Position numbers and translations under genes: made by a program. Source: Lagopus muta (Eukaryota; Chordata; Aves; Galliformes; Phasianidae). From it: DNA of 64,000 nucleotides. The notes beneath the pieces were generated by a model. It worked only from the letters and a program-made list of their open reading frames with translations, searched no databases and was not told where the DNA came from. Location: positions 49,302,972 to 49,366,971 of the forward strand of contig NC_064437.1 in the NCBI RefSeq assembly GCF_023343835.1, in the 5' to 3' direction. Shown here piece after piece: positions 37,401-49,720 of the stretch. Within the stretch, counting starts at the first letter, position 1; every line of letters starts with the position of its first letter.

Positions 37401-40400
37401 AATAGAAGTATCCTCACAAAAAGGCTAAGAGAACTATAGACACAGATATAAGTCAAGACACGGGTAGATGTGACAATATAATCTCATCTCCTGCTGCTCA
37501 GGATTTACGCCCTGGCGTCCATGCACAGAGGTCTGTCTCTGTGGATGGTGTGTACAGAGATGAGGGGGCAGGAGGCTGGAGCACCCCTTTCTCTCCTAGC
37601 ACAGCAGAACAGCTCTGGAGGTGGGAGGTTTAGCAGCAGCCAGTGTATGAGAGCTACCTTTCTGGTCTTCAAATAAAAACAGTCATGAAAAAAGAAAAAT
37701 CTCCCTGTGAACTTCAAATTTGATGAGTTAAGGTTAGAAGCTCACTGAGTTTGCCAAAGTCAATAGCACTGCAGTATACATTCAGAAGGGTCCACCACCT
37801 GCCAGTCTTTTTCTCATCTCTATGTCACCATCTCATAAGCACACCTCACAGGGCTATTTGGAAGTGAAATTCAGGAGCTGAGAGCAGAGAATATCTCCGG
37901 CTATCTGTGTTCTTCAGAAGCCACACTTCCCACTCCCTCTCTCCCCAGCCACATCTGGTCTGCACATCAGGCTGGCTCTGATGAGCCCCCATCTAACACC
38001 AGCACAAGCAGAAGCACCAGCTGCCCGTGCTCTTGCATGCACCAACATTTCTCTGAATCAATTTTGCTTCTCTCTGTGTTATCAGGAAACAGGAATGTTT
38101 GCGATTACGTCTGGCAAAAACTAGTGCTAGGGGAGTAGTAAGTAGTAAGCAGTCTGGATCTGTGGCAGATAAGTACTAAGAAGCTGTGCTGATTAGTCAG
38201 TGTTTATCCAAGTTATTCTATCTTCTACAGTGAGCAAAACTAATCTGCAAAACTCTCGAGCCCCCACTTCCTCTTGAGGTTTCCAATTGGTCTGGAAACG
38301 TCACAAGATGAACACAGCCTTGCCTAAAATCAAAACTCTAAATGAAATTATTCTTCACTGCTCTACAAATTCAGACTTCAGAATTTATAGACATATAGCG
38401 CTAGTTAGAGAAAACTGAAATGTAAACACTGGCCTTGGATGTATAAATAAGGAACATAGCAATAGATGCTGCAAAAACACATGGAAGGAAAGTCAGAAAG
38501 CAGAGCATTTTAAACTTTCACTGACTTATAGGAGTAAAGTCAGAAGGGAAGAACATCCAGCTTGCCAAATTGCCTTAGACAGCTGGGCCAATATCCCAAC
38601 TCCAGCTATATTCAGAACCAGGTGCTGCTAAAGAAAAGGAGAAATTGCCCACTAGGGAAGTGCCTTACTAATTTTCTTTATTAGCAGTTGTCTGCCAATA
38701 TGTTTTATAACTTTCCCCAAACTCTTGTTTTTGAAACTTAATTAATATCGCTGTGAATACTCCCCTTAGCTTTGAGGAACGCCCTATGTCACTGTGAGCC
38801 TCACTGATCTCCCCACATCTAAAGCCTCATATTTATTTGCAACAAGCGGAGAAGCCATTCCCCAAGTTACACTCAGATACAATAACTGAGTCTCAGGATT
38901 GCCTGCACATTCGGGGAATTCATGCACCAGGAGATGAAGCAGCAGAAGCTCTGTGGTGATCTGGTCTCTGAATGGCCCTGCTAGTTCTGTCTGCTTCCAT
39001 AACATCCCTTGTTTTTGTGTTTTTTGTTTTGTTTTGTTTTAATCTCCCCCGCAAAGCAAGTCCCAGTTTTTGCAGTATCTTTTTGCACAACATGCCTTCC
39101 TGGTCACTGATTGCTTTTCCTGCCTCTAATCACACTACTGATTTCAGAGCTTCCTTTTGAGACCAAGGCTCCCTGACACATGTAGTAGCATGATGCTTTG
39201 CCTGGATTATTCTCCATCCTAACACCAGCACATGCCAAAAAGCCCTTTCTTTCTGATGCCCTTGTTGCGTCTGCTTGATAGCAGTTCTTATGCCCTGACC
39301 TAAAACTTTACTGTGTATCTCTGTGAGATGGGAGTGCAAATCCCATGCAACAGAACACCTGGTACAGATAACATTATAAATACAAAGCGCATCCCTAGCT
39401 GCCTGCTGGAATTAAGGCTCCAGCTAAAAGCCACATTTCTAGGGGGAAAAATATGTATGGAAATCACTTGAGATCTGTACAGCTTATGTGTTCTCTTACA
39501 ACAACATATAGTTGTGTGCAGACAGATTCTGGGCTAGCAAAAGTTTAGCTTGTTTCTGTGCTTGAAAAGGGAGCGATGGGCAGAGGATCGGTTGCATGAT
39601 TTTTCACAGTTCAAGGTGGATTTTGTCTTGGACAAAGATGAATGTGAGTATTCCTCTCCCCTGCAGCCTCCCTCTCCCATTTTCCTTTCTTTCAGTCTTT
39701 CTGACCTATTTTTATTTTGAGAAAACTGAAAGTCAAAACCTGAAACTTTTTACTTAGAAGTTTTGTTGTTTTTTTTTTTTTTAATGCCCACTCTTTTTTT
39801 TCTTTCCCTGTCCATGACTCCCTGGAAAGCTGAAGAGGAGAAAGAAACTGAGAAGTTGTTTTGCAAAGCCTGCTATGTTTATGAAAGACAATACTTGTCT
39901 TTCTCTCCAGATCCTATGGAATATTTCAAACACAACCAGAGGGTCAGAGATGAGGGAGCTCTGAAATCTTTCCTAATCATGCAGCAAAGGAGATGAGCAG
40001 ATTCCAAATCTCCTTCTCCCAGCACAGACAGCTTATTGGCTATCCCTTATCTAAACCTCACCAGGCATGGGGAGCACAGACCCTACCAAAGCTTCATTGT
40101 TTTCCCCACAAACCACCACATGACCTAACCTTTGCCTTCTGGGATGACCTTCTATACACACAGGAATAAGTAAAATGTATTGCAGAGGAAGAAAGAATAG
40201 TCTTAAAACCCAGAAGGATTTTGCAGTAAGAGAAACTAGCACTTGCAGACTGGGAAACGCATGCTGAAATCAGGCAGAAAGGTTGACATTAGAGACTGGA
40301 AGCACAATTTGCAATTCAGTTTTGACTGCAGCCTCTGCTTTGAAAGGTGAAGTTCCTGGGAAAGCAGGGGATGCTGCAGGCGGCTGCCTTCTCTCAGGCA

Positions 40401-41130
40401 GCACAGTGTCCCCACAGAGACAGTCTCAAGGAATCAGAAGAGAGAAGGAGCTGCAGAAAACGTGAATCGTCCACCAGTGCTTTCTGCTACCAACATCCAG
40501 CTCTGGCATGGAATTCTGTCCATGGGCAGTCCCCCCACACAGGGGACTTCTTTAAAGTCCCAGCAAAAGGTAACTGTGTCACCACCTGCTTGATTTCCCC
40601 AGGGTGTAAAACAATATGCAGCCAACACAGATTATTTCCATCTGCTGGGGCTGCAAGGGCAGCAAGCTTGATGTTTTATTTACAAGCCCATGTGCAGAGG
40701 GGAACCAAGAGCCTAGAGAAGTTCTCCATGAACAGAGACATTGCATTGAGTTACAGCTTGTTCCCAGACAGCTTGGTGTCTATTCTCACAAAGTGATTAT
40801 GCCTGAATATTTTTTCCTATCAGAAAATGTGGTTTCAAGTGAAGCAATATATGTTTAGGGGGAGACAAGGGGAATGTGGCCATTGTGACAGATGTTTTCC
40901 AATATTCCAGCGAGAGGAGATGAAATGAAGCAAAAAGAAAACTTGCCTCCACTTGAGCTTTGGAGCAAAATAAAGCTATTTTGTTTCAAAACATTCAGTC
41001 AAGATGGAAAAAGCTGTTCTCATCAGTATTGCCATTGTTTTTTTAATCTTTGTTGAGAATGCCTCAAAAATACTGTTTCCATGCTCCTAATTCAATTCTC
41101 ATGGAATTCTTTGCCTTCAAAATGCTTTGG
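37401..41130. other. Non-coding unique sequence
   Basis: No gene is recognised. It contains a (TTTTG)n stretch at about 39011-39040 and a T run at about 39770-39782. Open frames up to about 149 codons (40347-40796) overlap others in conflicting frames and show no recognisable protein features. Confidence 0.55.
39011..39040 (+). repeat. (TTTTG)n simple repeat
   Basis: A T-rich stretch with repeated TTTTG words, imperfect at its left end. Confidence 0.85.
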
Positions 41131-41133
41131 TAA

Positions 41134-41928
41134 TTTGGTCTTCTGGCTTTATTCGAACAGGAAGCCAAATGTAAAGCAATTACTCCTCTTGCAGCAGAAC
41201 CAGTCCATCTCTCAGCCACCACCAGCAGAAGGACGCAAAGGTGGGTGGCCCAGGCCAATACAGCAGCCCTCAGAAGAGGTTCCACCTCAGGATCTGCTGC
41301 AGAGCTCCTCTGCTCTGTCTCCAGGTCTTCTCCCTCAGAGTCAGAAGTGCTCCATATGTTTTATTTGGAGAGTTCAAAACAGCTTGGTACTAACTTAGTT
41401 CTGGCTCCTATTCACAACAGGAACCATGGTGAACTTCTAGCCCAGATTCAGTCTCAAGCTTCATTTCAGAAGTGTTTGGAGTTTGATTTAGACCTGAATC
41501 TGATCTGTAACCTCCGCCTGCTTCATCAGAAATGTTTGCATGCCCCTACAGCCCTAAGGCCACTACTTTCTGGTGTCCACTGGAAAATCAAACTCAGACC
41601 CAGCCTTTGTCAGAAGCTCAGGGATAACTGTTGGGCTGGTTACATGAAACGGAGACGGATTTGTGTTTATGGAAGCCAACAGGCAGAGAAGAGCAAATTT
41701 CTGGAGGATGTTGACAACAGGAAGAGCTGTCACTTGGAGCCCCAAATTGAGAAAGAAAAACTGTTGAAATATGTCATGGAGAGAGGAGCAGATGATAGCC
41801 ACTGGAGGGAACTGATAGAATCAACCATGTGGAAGAAGAGATTCTGGTTCTACTTACTTGCAAAAGACCATCTTAACCCCAGCAGAACAAGAAGCCATTT
41901 CCACAGGAGATCTGCACTTGGGAAGTGA
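41134..41928 (+). other. Longest open frame in the window (not called as a gene)
   Basis: The frame is open from the stop at 41131-41133 to the TGA at 41926-41928, about 264 codons. The first in-frame ATG is at 41356, giving about 190 residues. The codon at 41245 is GTG, which a vertebrate gene would not normally use. The ATG-initiated product has a basic KRRR patch, is rich in Leu, Lys and Glu, has no signal peptide or membrane segment, and matches no family I recognise. The left edge has a weak acceptor-like 'ctttattcgaacag' ending at 41160. An unknown exon or a chance frame are both possible, and chance is more likely. Confidence 0.15.
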
Positions 41929-43170
41929 GGGAGAGCTCATCATGTGCTCTGAGACATATTTACCCAGCAGTACAAAATCACACCTGGCTTTGCTACTGCT
42001 TTCTTGTCAATACAAACCTGAAAGTTCCTTGCAAAGCACAGCAGAGCAGAACCCTGGTATTTCACTGGGCACCACAAGATGATGACATTAATGACTAGTC
42101 ACACCACTGCCTGTGATGATGATGGCAAGTGACATTGACAGTTCCTGCTTTTCTGTGGGGCAGTTCATACCTCCCAGCTTCCATGGACCATCTCACCTCT
42201 GACATCAGTTTGCCCAGACAACACCCTCAAATAGAGACTCCCTGAAATTTGCCTGTAGCTTTCACATGCATATTTCCTCCCATGTCCTTACTCAGTGAGC
42301 ACCAGTTTAAAAGCCACTGCCAGTAGCAATTCCCAGAGCATTTATTTGCTAGCACACCGCATGTCAGCCAACCACCTGAGCTGCCTGGTGAAAAAACAGT
42401 TAATTTTCACCTGCTCCTCCTGTAACCAGAACAAAATGGGAAAGCAATTGTTCTGAAAAAGGCAGGCAGTGAATACAGCAGAGCTGGAAGTGCTAACTCC
42501 TCTGTCAAGTTAATTGTCAGCCTCTCACAGGTTGGTGAAGCTCAGTTTTGAAAGCTTTTATAGAAATCCAATTATGTGTTGGCTGAGGAATTTTTATTGA
42601 TAAATAACTTACCAGAGCAACACAAGCAGGGGAGAAGGGAGGGTGGTGAAGGGGTGTTATTCCTACAGAAATGGGGGAAAAGTAGTCTTAAAGTTCTGAT
42701 GGATTTTTAGTCTCTTGAAACTACTCCCACTTGAGTTTTGCTAGTAAACCCTGCCCTGGCAAGTAGCCATCGGCAATAAAAGCTAACCTGAGAACAAGAA
42801 GGATATGTGCAGATGCAAGTTTTATACAGAGCTTTGAGAAAGAACCTGCTTCTTTGTGCAGCAGGTCTACCTAACAGGTCCCTGGACACAAGGCTTCTTG
42901 ATGGAGTGCAGTGTTAGGATAGCAATCACAGCCTGGTACCTAACAGCAAGGAGCCACATGCTCAGTGCTTCATTTTACACGCAGTTAAAAGCCAGCCCAG
43001 CTTCCAAATAGTACAGCTGAAATGTGAGCCTCATTTTAATCCTGTATTTGCAGCTTAGCTTCATTAAAGACGCTGATGTCAGTGGTAATTGTGGATGCTT
43101 CAGAAATGTGGGATCATAAGCTCAGGCCTGAGCCAGTGGTGGAGATCCCTATGTGAGGAAGGAAAGACGT

Positions 43171-43196
43171 TACACTGAAACAACAGTTTCAGTGTA
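43171..43196. repeat. Perfect 11-bp hairpin, 4-base loop
   Basis: TACACTGAAAC, loop AACA, then GTTTCAGTGTA. The arms match perfectly, and the flanking T and G could add a wobble pair. Its size is small for a microRNA precursor. It could be the core of a decayed palindromic transposon or a chance palindrome. Confidence 0.85.
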
Positions 43197-43448
43197 GGAA
43201 ACACTCAAGTTGCCTGAGAGGAAAAGATAGATATGAAATGAAATCAGCAACCAGAAGGGAGAAGTGTACCCCCGTGATTTTGTAGCAAATAAAAACTCTC
43301 AGAAGATGCATTACAATTATTTTCCTTTTTGAAAGTTGACTATTTGGAATTGAAACCCTTTTCCAAAATGGGTCATTTAAGACCTTTCATGTCTAGAAAA
43401 AGAAATGCATCGGACTGTCTGTCTTTCTCAATAAATTTTTAGAATCTT

Positions 43449-43473
43449 CCCCCCCCCCCCCCCCCCCCCCCCC
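43449..43473 (+). repeat. Poly-C run of 25 bases
   Basis: An uninterrupted run of C (G on the minus strand) is followed by 'atcagatc'. Long mononucleotide C/G tracts are much rarer than A/T tracts in vertebrate DNA. The exact length in the assembly may not be reliable. Confidence 0.95.
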
Positions 43474-44675
43474 ATCAGATCTTCTTTTTATTTTGGCTTT
43501 TAATCCATTTCAGAATGAAGGAGAAAAAGAAATACGAGTTAAGTGCAAACTACAAAGTCTCATTTCCACCCACCTGCCCACTTACAGCACAAAAGAAGTT
43601 GTGGACCAGCATGAAGCAGTGGCCAACCTGATCTCATTTCAGAGGCAATATATCAGATAGAAACCACTCATGCAGGTTTCCCTGAGAACTTTCACTTCCA
43701 TTCTATGAAAACTCTTGGCAGAAGAAAAGATAAGGTGTCCTTTCACACAGGGGGATAGACTTCCCTGAGACCGCTGAGCACGGAAGACCTAGCAACTTGG
43801 GTGATCACCAGGAATCCATCCAGACTTGATGAGACTACAAATGAGTCCTGGAAACCTTTCAAACAAATCTAGACTTTCTAGCCACTTCCCTTTCTGATCT
43901 GACTAGTAGAAGCTGAAGGATGACCCCTTTTGTAGTATTTTTGCATTTCTTCTTTCATATCTATCATACAGAAAGAACCTAAGTAGTGCATGAAAATAAA
44001 AAGCAAAATAACATAACAGGCTTCTCAAGTTCAATGTCTGGATTTAGTCTAAGATGCAGGTCATGTCCTGGACTATTTGCACCCAGGATTTAGCCTTGAA
44101 TACATTTGGCTTTGGGGCAAAGGCCCAGGCCAGTTCTGAGCACTACATTTGCATTTAGTCTAATGACATTCTAGTCCTCATTATCCTTGTTACTTCTGAG
44201 TCTGATGTTGTGTCATCCACGAGCTGACATAAAACAGGGAAACCCTTTTAAATAGGCAATAACTGATAACTTTGAGAAAAGACGACTTAGATTTCACATG
44301 CTGATAGAAAACTGAGTGCCATCATATGTGGAACCCCTTCCAAGACCCTTATTTTTTTCTTCCTCTGGTTTTTAAACCCCTTCCAATGAGCATAAATCCA
44401 ATCAGAGGGAGGGAACTGACGAGGGGGCATCCCACCATTGTGCACAATGGGGAGCTGCCAAGATCAGCAAGTTCTACAGAAGAGTCCTCTCTCCTGTGTT
44501 GCAGATAGCAAGGGTCCCTGAGGACCTACCACAGCTAGCATTTACGTTCAGATAAAGCATGAAAATTCTATTTAAAGTACTACTTGCTTTGAAGCTTCTT
44601 CTTCACAGTATTCTGCCTTCCCTCACTACTGTCAGTTCTTTGCCATCCCTTTCTTTAAAAGGCAATTACCAGAAG

Positions 44676-44694
44676 AAAAAAAAAAAAAAAAAAA
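44676..44694 (+). repeat. Poly-A run (19)
   Basis: An A19 run after 'agaag'. There is no upstream transcript-like body and no target-site duplication that I can see, so it is treated as a simple repeat. Confidence 0.9.
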
Positions 44695-44971
44695 TCACTA
44701 AAAAAGGAAGATCTTTAACTACCAAAACGGATATGAGAAACAAGAAAAAAATTGAAGCACTGTACTGGTCCTTAGAAGCAGTAAAACAACTTCTGATAAA
44801 CTCTTTGCAATACTAGGCAAAGTATCATTAAGAATATCAGCAACCATATATAAAGTTTAAAAATAAAAAAAATTGACTCACCCAACTGGTGATGATTGAT
44901 GATTTAGCTGCAGAACACTCCTTCTCAGAAAACAACTTCCATCTAGGAGAGACTCTCCCTTTGGAGGCTAG

Positions 44972-45113
44972 CCCTTAAATGAGTCTACAGCTCATCCCTT
45001 CTGGTCATGCAGGAGGCACAGGTGAATTGCCTTCACCTGTGCTTCCTGGGCCAGCCTTCACCAGGTGCTCAATCATCAGTTCAGGCCATGACATGACAGT
45101 TCCCCCTCACACA
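44972..45113 (+). repeat. Dispersed hairpin-bearing element, copy A
   Basis: This element shares a left block ('cccttaaatgag') and a right block ('ccaggtgctca', then '.tca..gttca.g', then 'tgac') with 56779-56935, in the same order, orientation and spacing. In its centre, 45016-45042, lies an 11-bp perfect stem, GCACAGGTGAA with loop TTGCC and TTCACCTGTGC. The copies differ at three stem positions with pairing kept each time. It is not CR1. I do not recognise the family; it may be an old SINE, a non-autonomous DNA transposon or a solo LTR piece. Confidence 0.65.
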
Positions 45114-48100
45114 GTTTTTGTTGTTGTTGTATTTAAAAGAATTACAGAAGTGCCATCTGACTGGAATAATGTTATATTATGGCTTTAATGTTCTCACATT
45201 CAGATATTTACCTTCCTACTGCCTTTATGGTGTGATTACACACTGACATCCTATTTCTACCCAGGAAGCTAAGAGAAGGCAAGGGCTTTGCTGGCAGAAA
45301 GGCTCTGGAGGCATTGTGGGATGTGCCAGGAGCAATGATCACTGTCTCAGCAAGGTGCTTGGTGCTTGTCAGCACTGCAGCACAAGACCCAGTGAACTCA
45401 GCACATGGTGTGCAGCTGCACAAGGAGGATGAGTCCTCACAGTTCGAGGCTTTATCTCTTTGCTCCTTAAGTGCAGATGTGTAGGCTTTTGCTAAAATAA
45501 GCATCCTCCTTTCCAGAAAGGAACAGCATTTCTGAGCACCAAGGAAGGCAGAGAGCCTAAAGCAGCTCATACATCATCTCTGGTCCTGGAGGTGAGTTGA
45601 TAGCATTTGTATGAGGGCATTAGCTCCTTGGGTTTGTAATGGTTCCTGACAGCTCAGCAGTGAAATATTTTCCAGAGTGGGAGTACAAATGTGGATTGAT
45701 GTGGATCTTATTTCCCATACAGTCCCGATCATGTAAATATGTGGATTGAAATGCACATCATGATGAAGAGCAGATTATCCAATAAGAAGCTTGTATGGAG
45801 GTTGCCTGTAAGGAAAGCAAGTCTAATAAAAATGATAGACATAACAGACTAGAACTGACTATACATCAGCCCCAGGCAAGGTGACCCTTAGCTCTCCTCC
45901 TGTAAAGTATCTAGTAATCTTTCTTGATGAACCATTTCTTCAGAGGAGTGTAAAACACTTCATACCCACATAGTGGTGTTGGGGATGTGCTGGCACACAG
46001 CACTTGAGAGCTTGGCCATTTTCACTCTCACAGGTAAAATGACCTTTTGGGAATGGCCATTCCTGGGGACATACTCTGTCCTGGAATGCGTGAGCCACAT
46101 GCTTGATGTGCAAATTAGAGAAGAGACACTAAAAAGACATGAGCCTAAGAAAAAAAAACTTTGGAGGAGACCAAGGATCAATGTGCAGAAAGGACACATT
46201 CTTCAAAGGAGGAATGAAAAGAAGAAATACATCCTGCTGACAAGAAAGGGAAGATGGGAAATACTCAGAGTAATTTAGCTTCCATTACAGTTGGGTCATT
46301 CAGCTTCAATAAATATAGGCGAGATCAGGAAGAGACCGTTCATGGAGAACGTGGATGAAGAGGAGCTGGAAAGAGACCAACTTTTCGGTAAATTAATAAG
46401 GAACTAAGGGAAGGAATAAGATAAATGATTTAGAATGAGCTGAATTTCTTTAATGGAACAGTTAAAGAAGAAAATGTTTTCACAGACTGATCAACAGAGA
46501 ATCTATTGTTTTAGCTCAAATTGTCTTTCTGATAGATATCTTTCTGAAGGGTTCTTTAAAAGGAAAAGTCAAATCATTTTAATATATAAAGGGAAAACTG
46601 AAATGCTAAAGAATTTTTGAAGCTTGCTTCATTTTTGATTTCTGAAATTGTTGACTGGAATCAGCCAAACATGTGGCTAATTTCAACCCCCTTGAGCTTC
46701 AGTTGTGTTTGTTTAATAAAAAAGACAACTGTCACCCAGCAGCACTGAGGGACAGATGTGGAGCAGCTGTTGCCAGCCCACAGTCACCCCCAGATCAGGA
46801 GAAGTCATGGATGGTGACTGGGATGGCAGAGCAGCACAGAGTTATGGCTCCTACTACTTCAGACAAGGAGAAAGCTAGGAAACACCTGTGGAAGCAAACC
46901 CTTGCTCAGCTGGGTGTGTTAATACACTGCATGGATTGGGAAATAAAGAGTTGATGCCTCTAACTACTCCACCCTGTCTTTGGCAGCCTCCCAGACCACA
47001 ACAAACTGCATTCATGGAGAAGTGTCAGACAGAAAAAGCAGTTTTTCCTCCCTGGGAATTAAAGCATCCATGTTTTCATTCCTATGGTGAGATGTTGCCC
47101 CATTCCACTCAGTTCAGTGCCAGTTCCCACCTGGAGTGGATAGCGCTTGGGACAGCTCTATGGGAAGGTGGTGACGTGTGTGACCTGCAATGTCTAGATC
47201 CCATAGAAGAGGCATCAGCAAGTTCTTCTGTTTTCACTATTGAATATGAATATAGAAAGTAAAGGAACTGGAGAGAAAATCAGGGAGAAGGGCTGTCAGA
47301 GCAGTTGGGGTGAGCCTCAACTAAAGAGCACTGGGGAGCTATTTGCTGTCAGCCGACATGATGCTCCCTGCCTGTTCTGCAACCTGCCCCAGTTCTGCTT
47401 GTACTGGATTTGGTGTCCACTGGCCTCCCAGTCTGTAGTGTAACATCCTCCATCACAGCCCTAAGAGAAAACAGGCTCTGTGAGGCACTGGATGACTGGC
47501 ATGGATGAGACATGGCTGCTGATTCCAAACAAGACATTTTGCTTCGCTTTTCCCAAAGGGAAGGTGCTGCCAAAATCAATCTACTTCCACAGAAGACATC
47601 AGTCTTGACACAGCTCTGATTTCCAATGGGAAAAAGCAGATCCCTCGAATAGCTCTGTCTAGAGTTTACATTCTTCACTATGCTCCCACCAGATAGTCTA
47701 ATATAGATCTCATGTGTCCCTTCCAAGGACTGAATGTGCTCAAATTTCTCTATGGTGCCATTTCTTAATTAATATTATGGATAGATCTAGGTAAGGGTTG
47801 ATTTACGTGCCAAGCTCAGTAACAGATTTAATAAAATTCCCTTTGCTTCCTAGCTGGAGCACCTGGGGTGAGATTTTATTGGCTTGTTAGATTGCTGGCT
47901 GCCTTTTACAGACACCTCTTACACACATGTAGAACAAATTGTAGGTATGACTATCTTTACATAAAAAGATACACACACATTTATATATGTATGCATAGAC
48001 ATATGACTCTAATACACACATTTTTCTTAGGAAGAATGCTTGGCACGCTTATGGCTTCCTGTTTCCTTATAACTTAGTGATCAGCAGGCATTGAAGCATT

Positions 48101-48562
48101 CCGTGACATTGCTTAAATATACATACATAAATGCAAATTTCAGAGCAATAAACTCAGACCTGTTTCTGTAAATGGTAAGGAAATCAGAGTAGACCAGTTT
48201 GTTTTCTTAACGTTCATAGCATGTCAGTTGGCAGAGTCAAGATCAAACCAAACAAAATCTATAGACTGACTTGAAAACTGAAGAGACAAATGTAAAGAGT
48301 AGTTCGTTTCTTGTGCTGTCTGAGCCTTGCTCTTACTTATTGGCTCTGACTGTGTGCAGTGCCTGTCAATTGCTGCTTCCTCTCTGTATTTGTTAGAGCT
48401 ACTCTATGGGTTGCAGTCACACACAGGGGAAGATCAAGAGGGAGCTTGTGATGGCTCTTCATCCCAGGGCAGGTGCTTGCAGGGAGATTCCTGTTGCACC
48501 TGGCTACTTTCTAGTATGGTAGCACTTGCTCACAGGTGACATTATAAATAAATATTAGCAGA
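45114..48562. other. Non-coding unique sequence
   Basis: No gene is recognised. A short (TTG)n tract lies at about 45117-45131. Open frames of up to 125 codons occur on both strands without protein-like features. Confidence 0.55.
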
Positions 48563-48678
48563 TTCATAGTATCATAGAATCATTAAAGTTGGAAAACATC
48601 ATTAAGATCATCTAGTCCAACCAACAACCCACCCCCATGATGACATCTAACCATATCCCTCAGTGCCACATCTCCAAT
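48563..48678 (-). mobile_element. CR1 LINE 3'-end fragment
   Basis: The plus strand reads 'atcatagaatcattaaagtt', 'ggaaaacatcattaagatca', 'tctagtccaaccaacaaccc' and 'accatatccctcagtgccac'. It is the reverse complement of a CR1 3' end of the 'ccctcagtgccacatctcc' subtype, on the minus strand. Confidence 0.92.
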
Positions 48679-49504
48679 AGCTATTATCTGGAAGAAAATG
48701 ATGAACCCCACCTTGCTACAAATTCCTTCCAGGCAGTTAAATGACAACAACAAAGTAAATAGTCATAACACTATTCTTTCTTGCTGTCTGGGGGAAAAAA
48801 AAAAAAATAGAAGTAGTTGCAAATATTGCCTGGATTTCAATGTGCAGGAAATAGACAGTCCTGTGCTTACAGATTGTGCTGAGCGTGTAGTTCCTGATTC
48901 TTCAAATTCAGCAGCCTCTTCATAACCAGCCCATCTCTCTTCCACCAGAAGCAGACCACTAGAAATATGTAAAGAAGATTCTGAGAGCTTGATAACGTGT
49001 GGTGAATCAGCAGAGAAAGGAGGCCCAATAGCATCAGGGAGCTGACAGTCCATCCATAGTACAACACGCCACTGGGATCAGCACAGTAAGAAATTTTAGA
49101 CTTTACCAAAGATTTTGGTGCTTTATCTCTGCAGAGTTGTAAAGAATCAGCAGAAACCTTGCCAAAGGGCGCTGGCTGCTCCAACCCTGCTCCGGGCTGG
49201 CTTCCAGAAGAAGACATCTCTGAGAGCACAGACTTCTAGTGCCTCGCAACTGGGAGTGTTGGTGGCTGAAGGGGTCACACCACACTTCATTTCTGTAGGA
49301 ATCCTCCTAAATTACTTCCACTAGCAATTATTTTAAGTGAATTGCTCATGCAAGCTCAAGCAATATGTTAGAAAAGCAGATGTGTCTTCTCTAGACACGC
49401 TTGTGAGCAGAACAAGAAGAGACAATGAGAAAAGGCAACGCAGTGCAGGGGCATTCAGCATCTGGCAGCCATTTTACTCATTTTTGTGGCTGTGTTTCAG
49501 CAGC
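48679..49504. other. Non-coding unique sequence
   Basis: No gene is recognised. An A13 run lies near 48795-48807. Overlapping open frames of 60 to 120 codons on both strands are unsupported. Confidence 0.5.
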
Positions 49505-49720
49505 TGCAAGCTGGATGGATAGTAGGATATTCAGGTTGCATATTAGGATACACTACTTCTTAGGAGTGGTAATGCACTGTCACAGGCTGCCTAAGGAGGT
49601 GGCGTTCAAGAAATGTGGAGATGAGGCACTGAGAGACATGGTTAGTAGACATGGCGTGGGTTGATGGTTGAACTAGATTATCTTAGTGGTCTTTTCCAAC
49701 CTTCACAATTCTATGATTCC
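49505..49720 (+). mobile_element. CR1 LINE 3'-end fragment
   Basis: The plus strand reads 'gcatattaggatacactact', 'gcactgtcacaggctgccta', 'aggaggtggcgttcaag', 'gagatgaggcactgagagac', 'atggttagtagacatggcgt', 'gggttgatggttgaactaga', 'gtggtcttttccaacc' and the tail 'caattctatgattcc'. This is a good copy of the galliform-type CR1 3' end, plus strand, and the same subtype as 14049-14248. Confidence 0.95.

Larger units (their letters stand above)
41929..44971. other. Non-coding; holds a hairpin, a C-run and an A-run
   Basis: No gene is recognised. Listed separately are the 11-bp stem hairpin at 43171, the C25 run at 43449 and the A19 run at 44676. Nothing resembles an LTR or a DNA-transposon terminal repeat. 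Confidence 0.55.

Noticed and set aside
43695..43709. 'cattctatgaaa' as a CR1 tail
   Set aside because: The upstream sequence lacks the CR1 'cttccaacc' block, so it is a chance match to the tail word.
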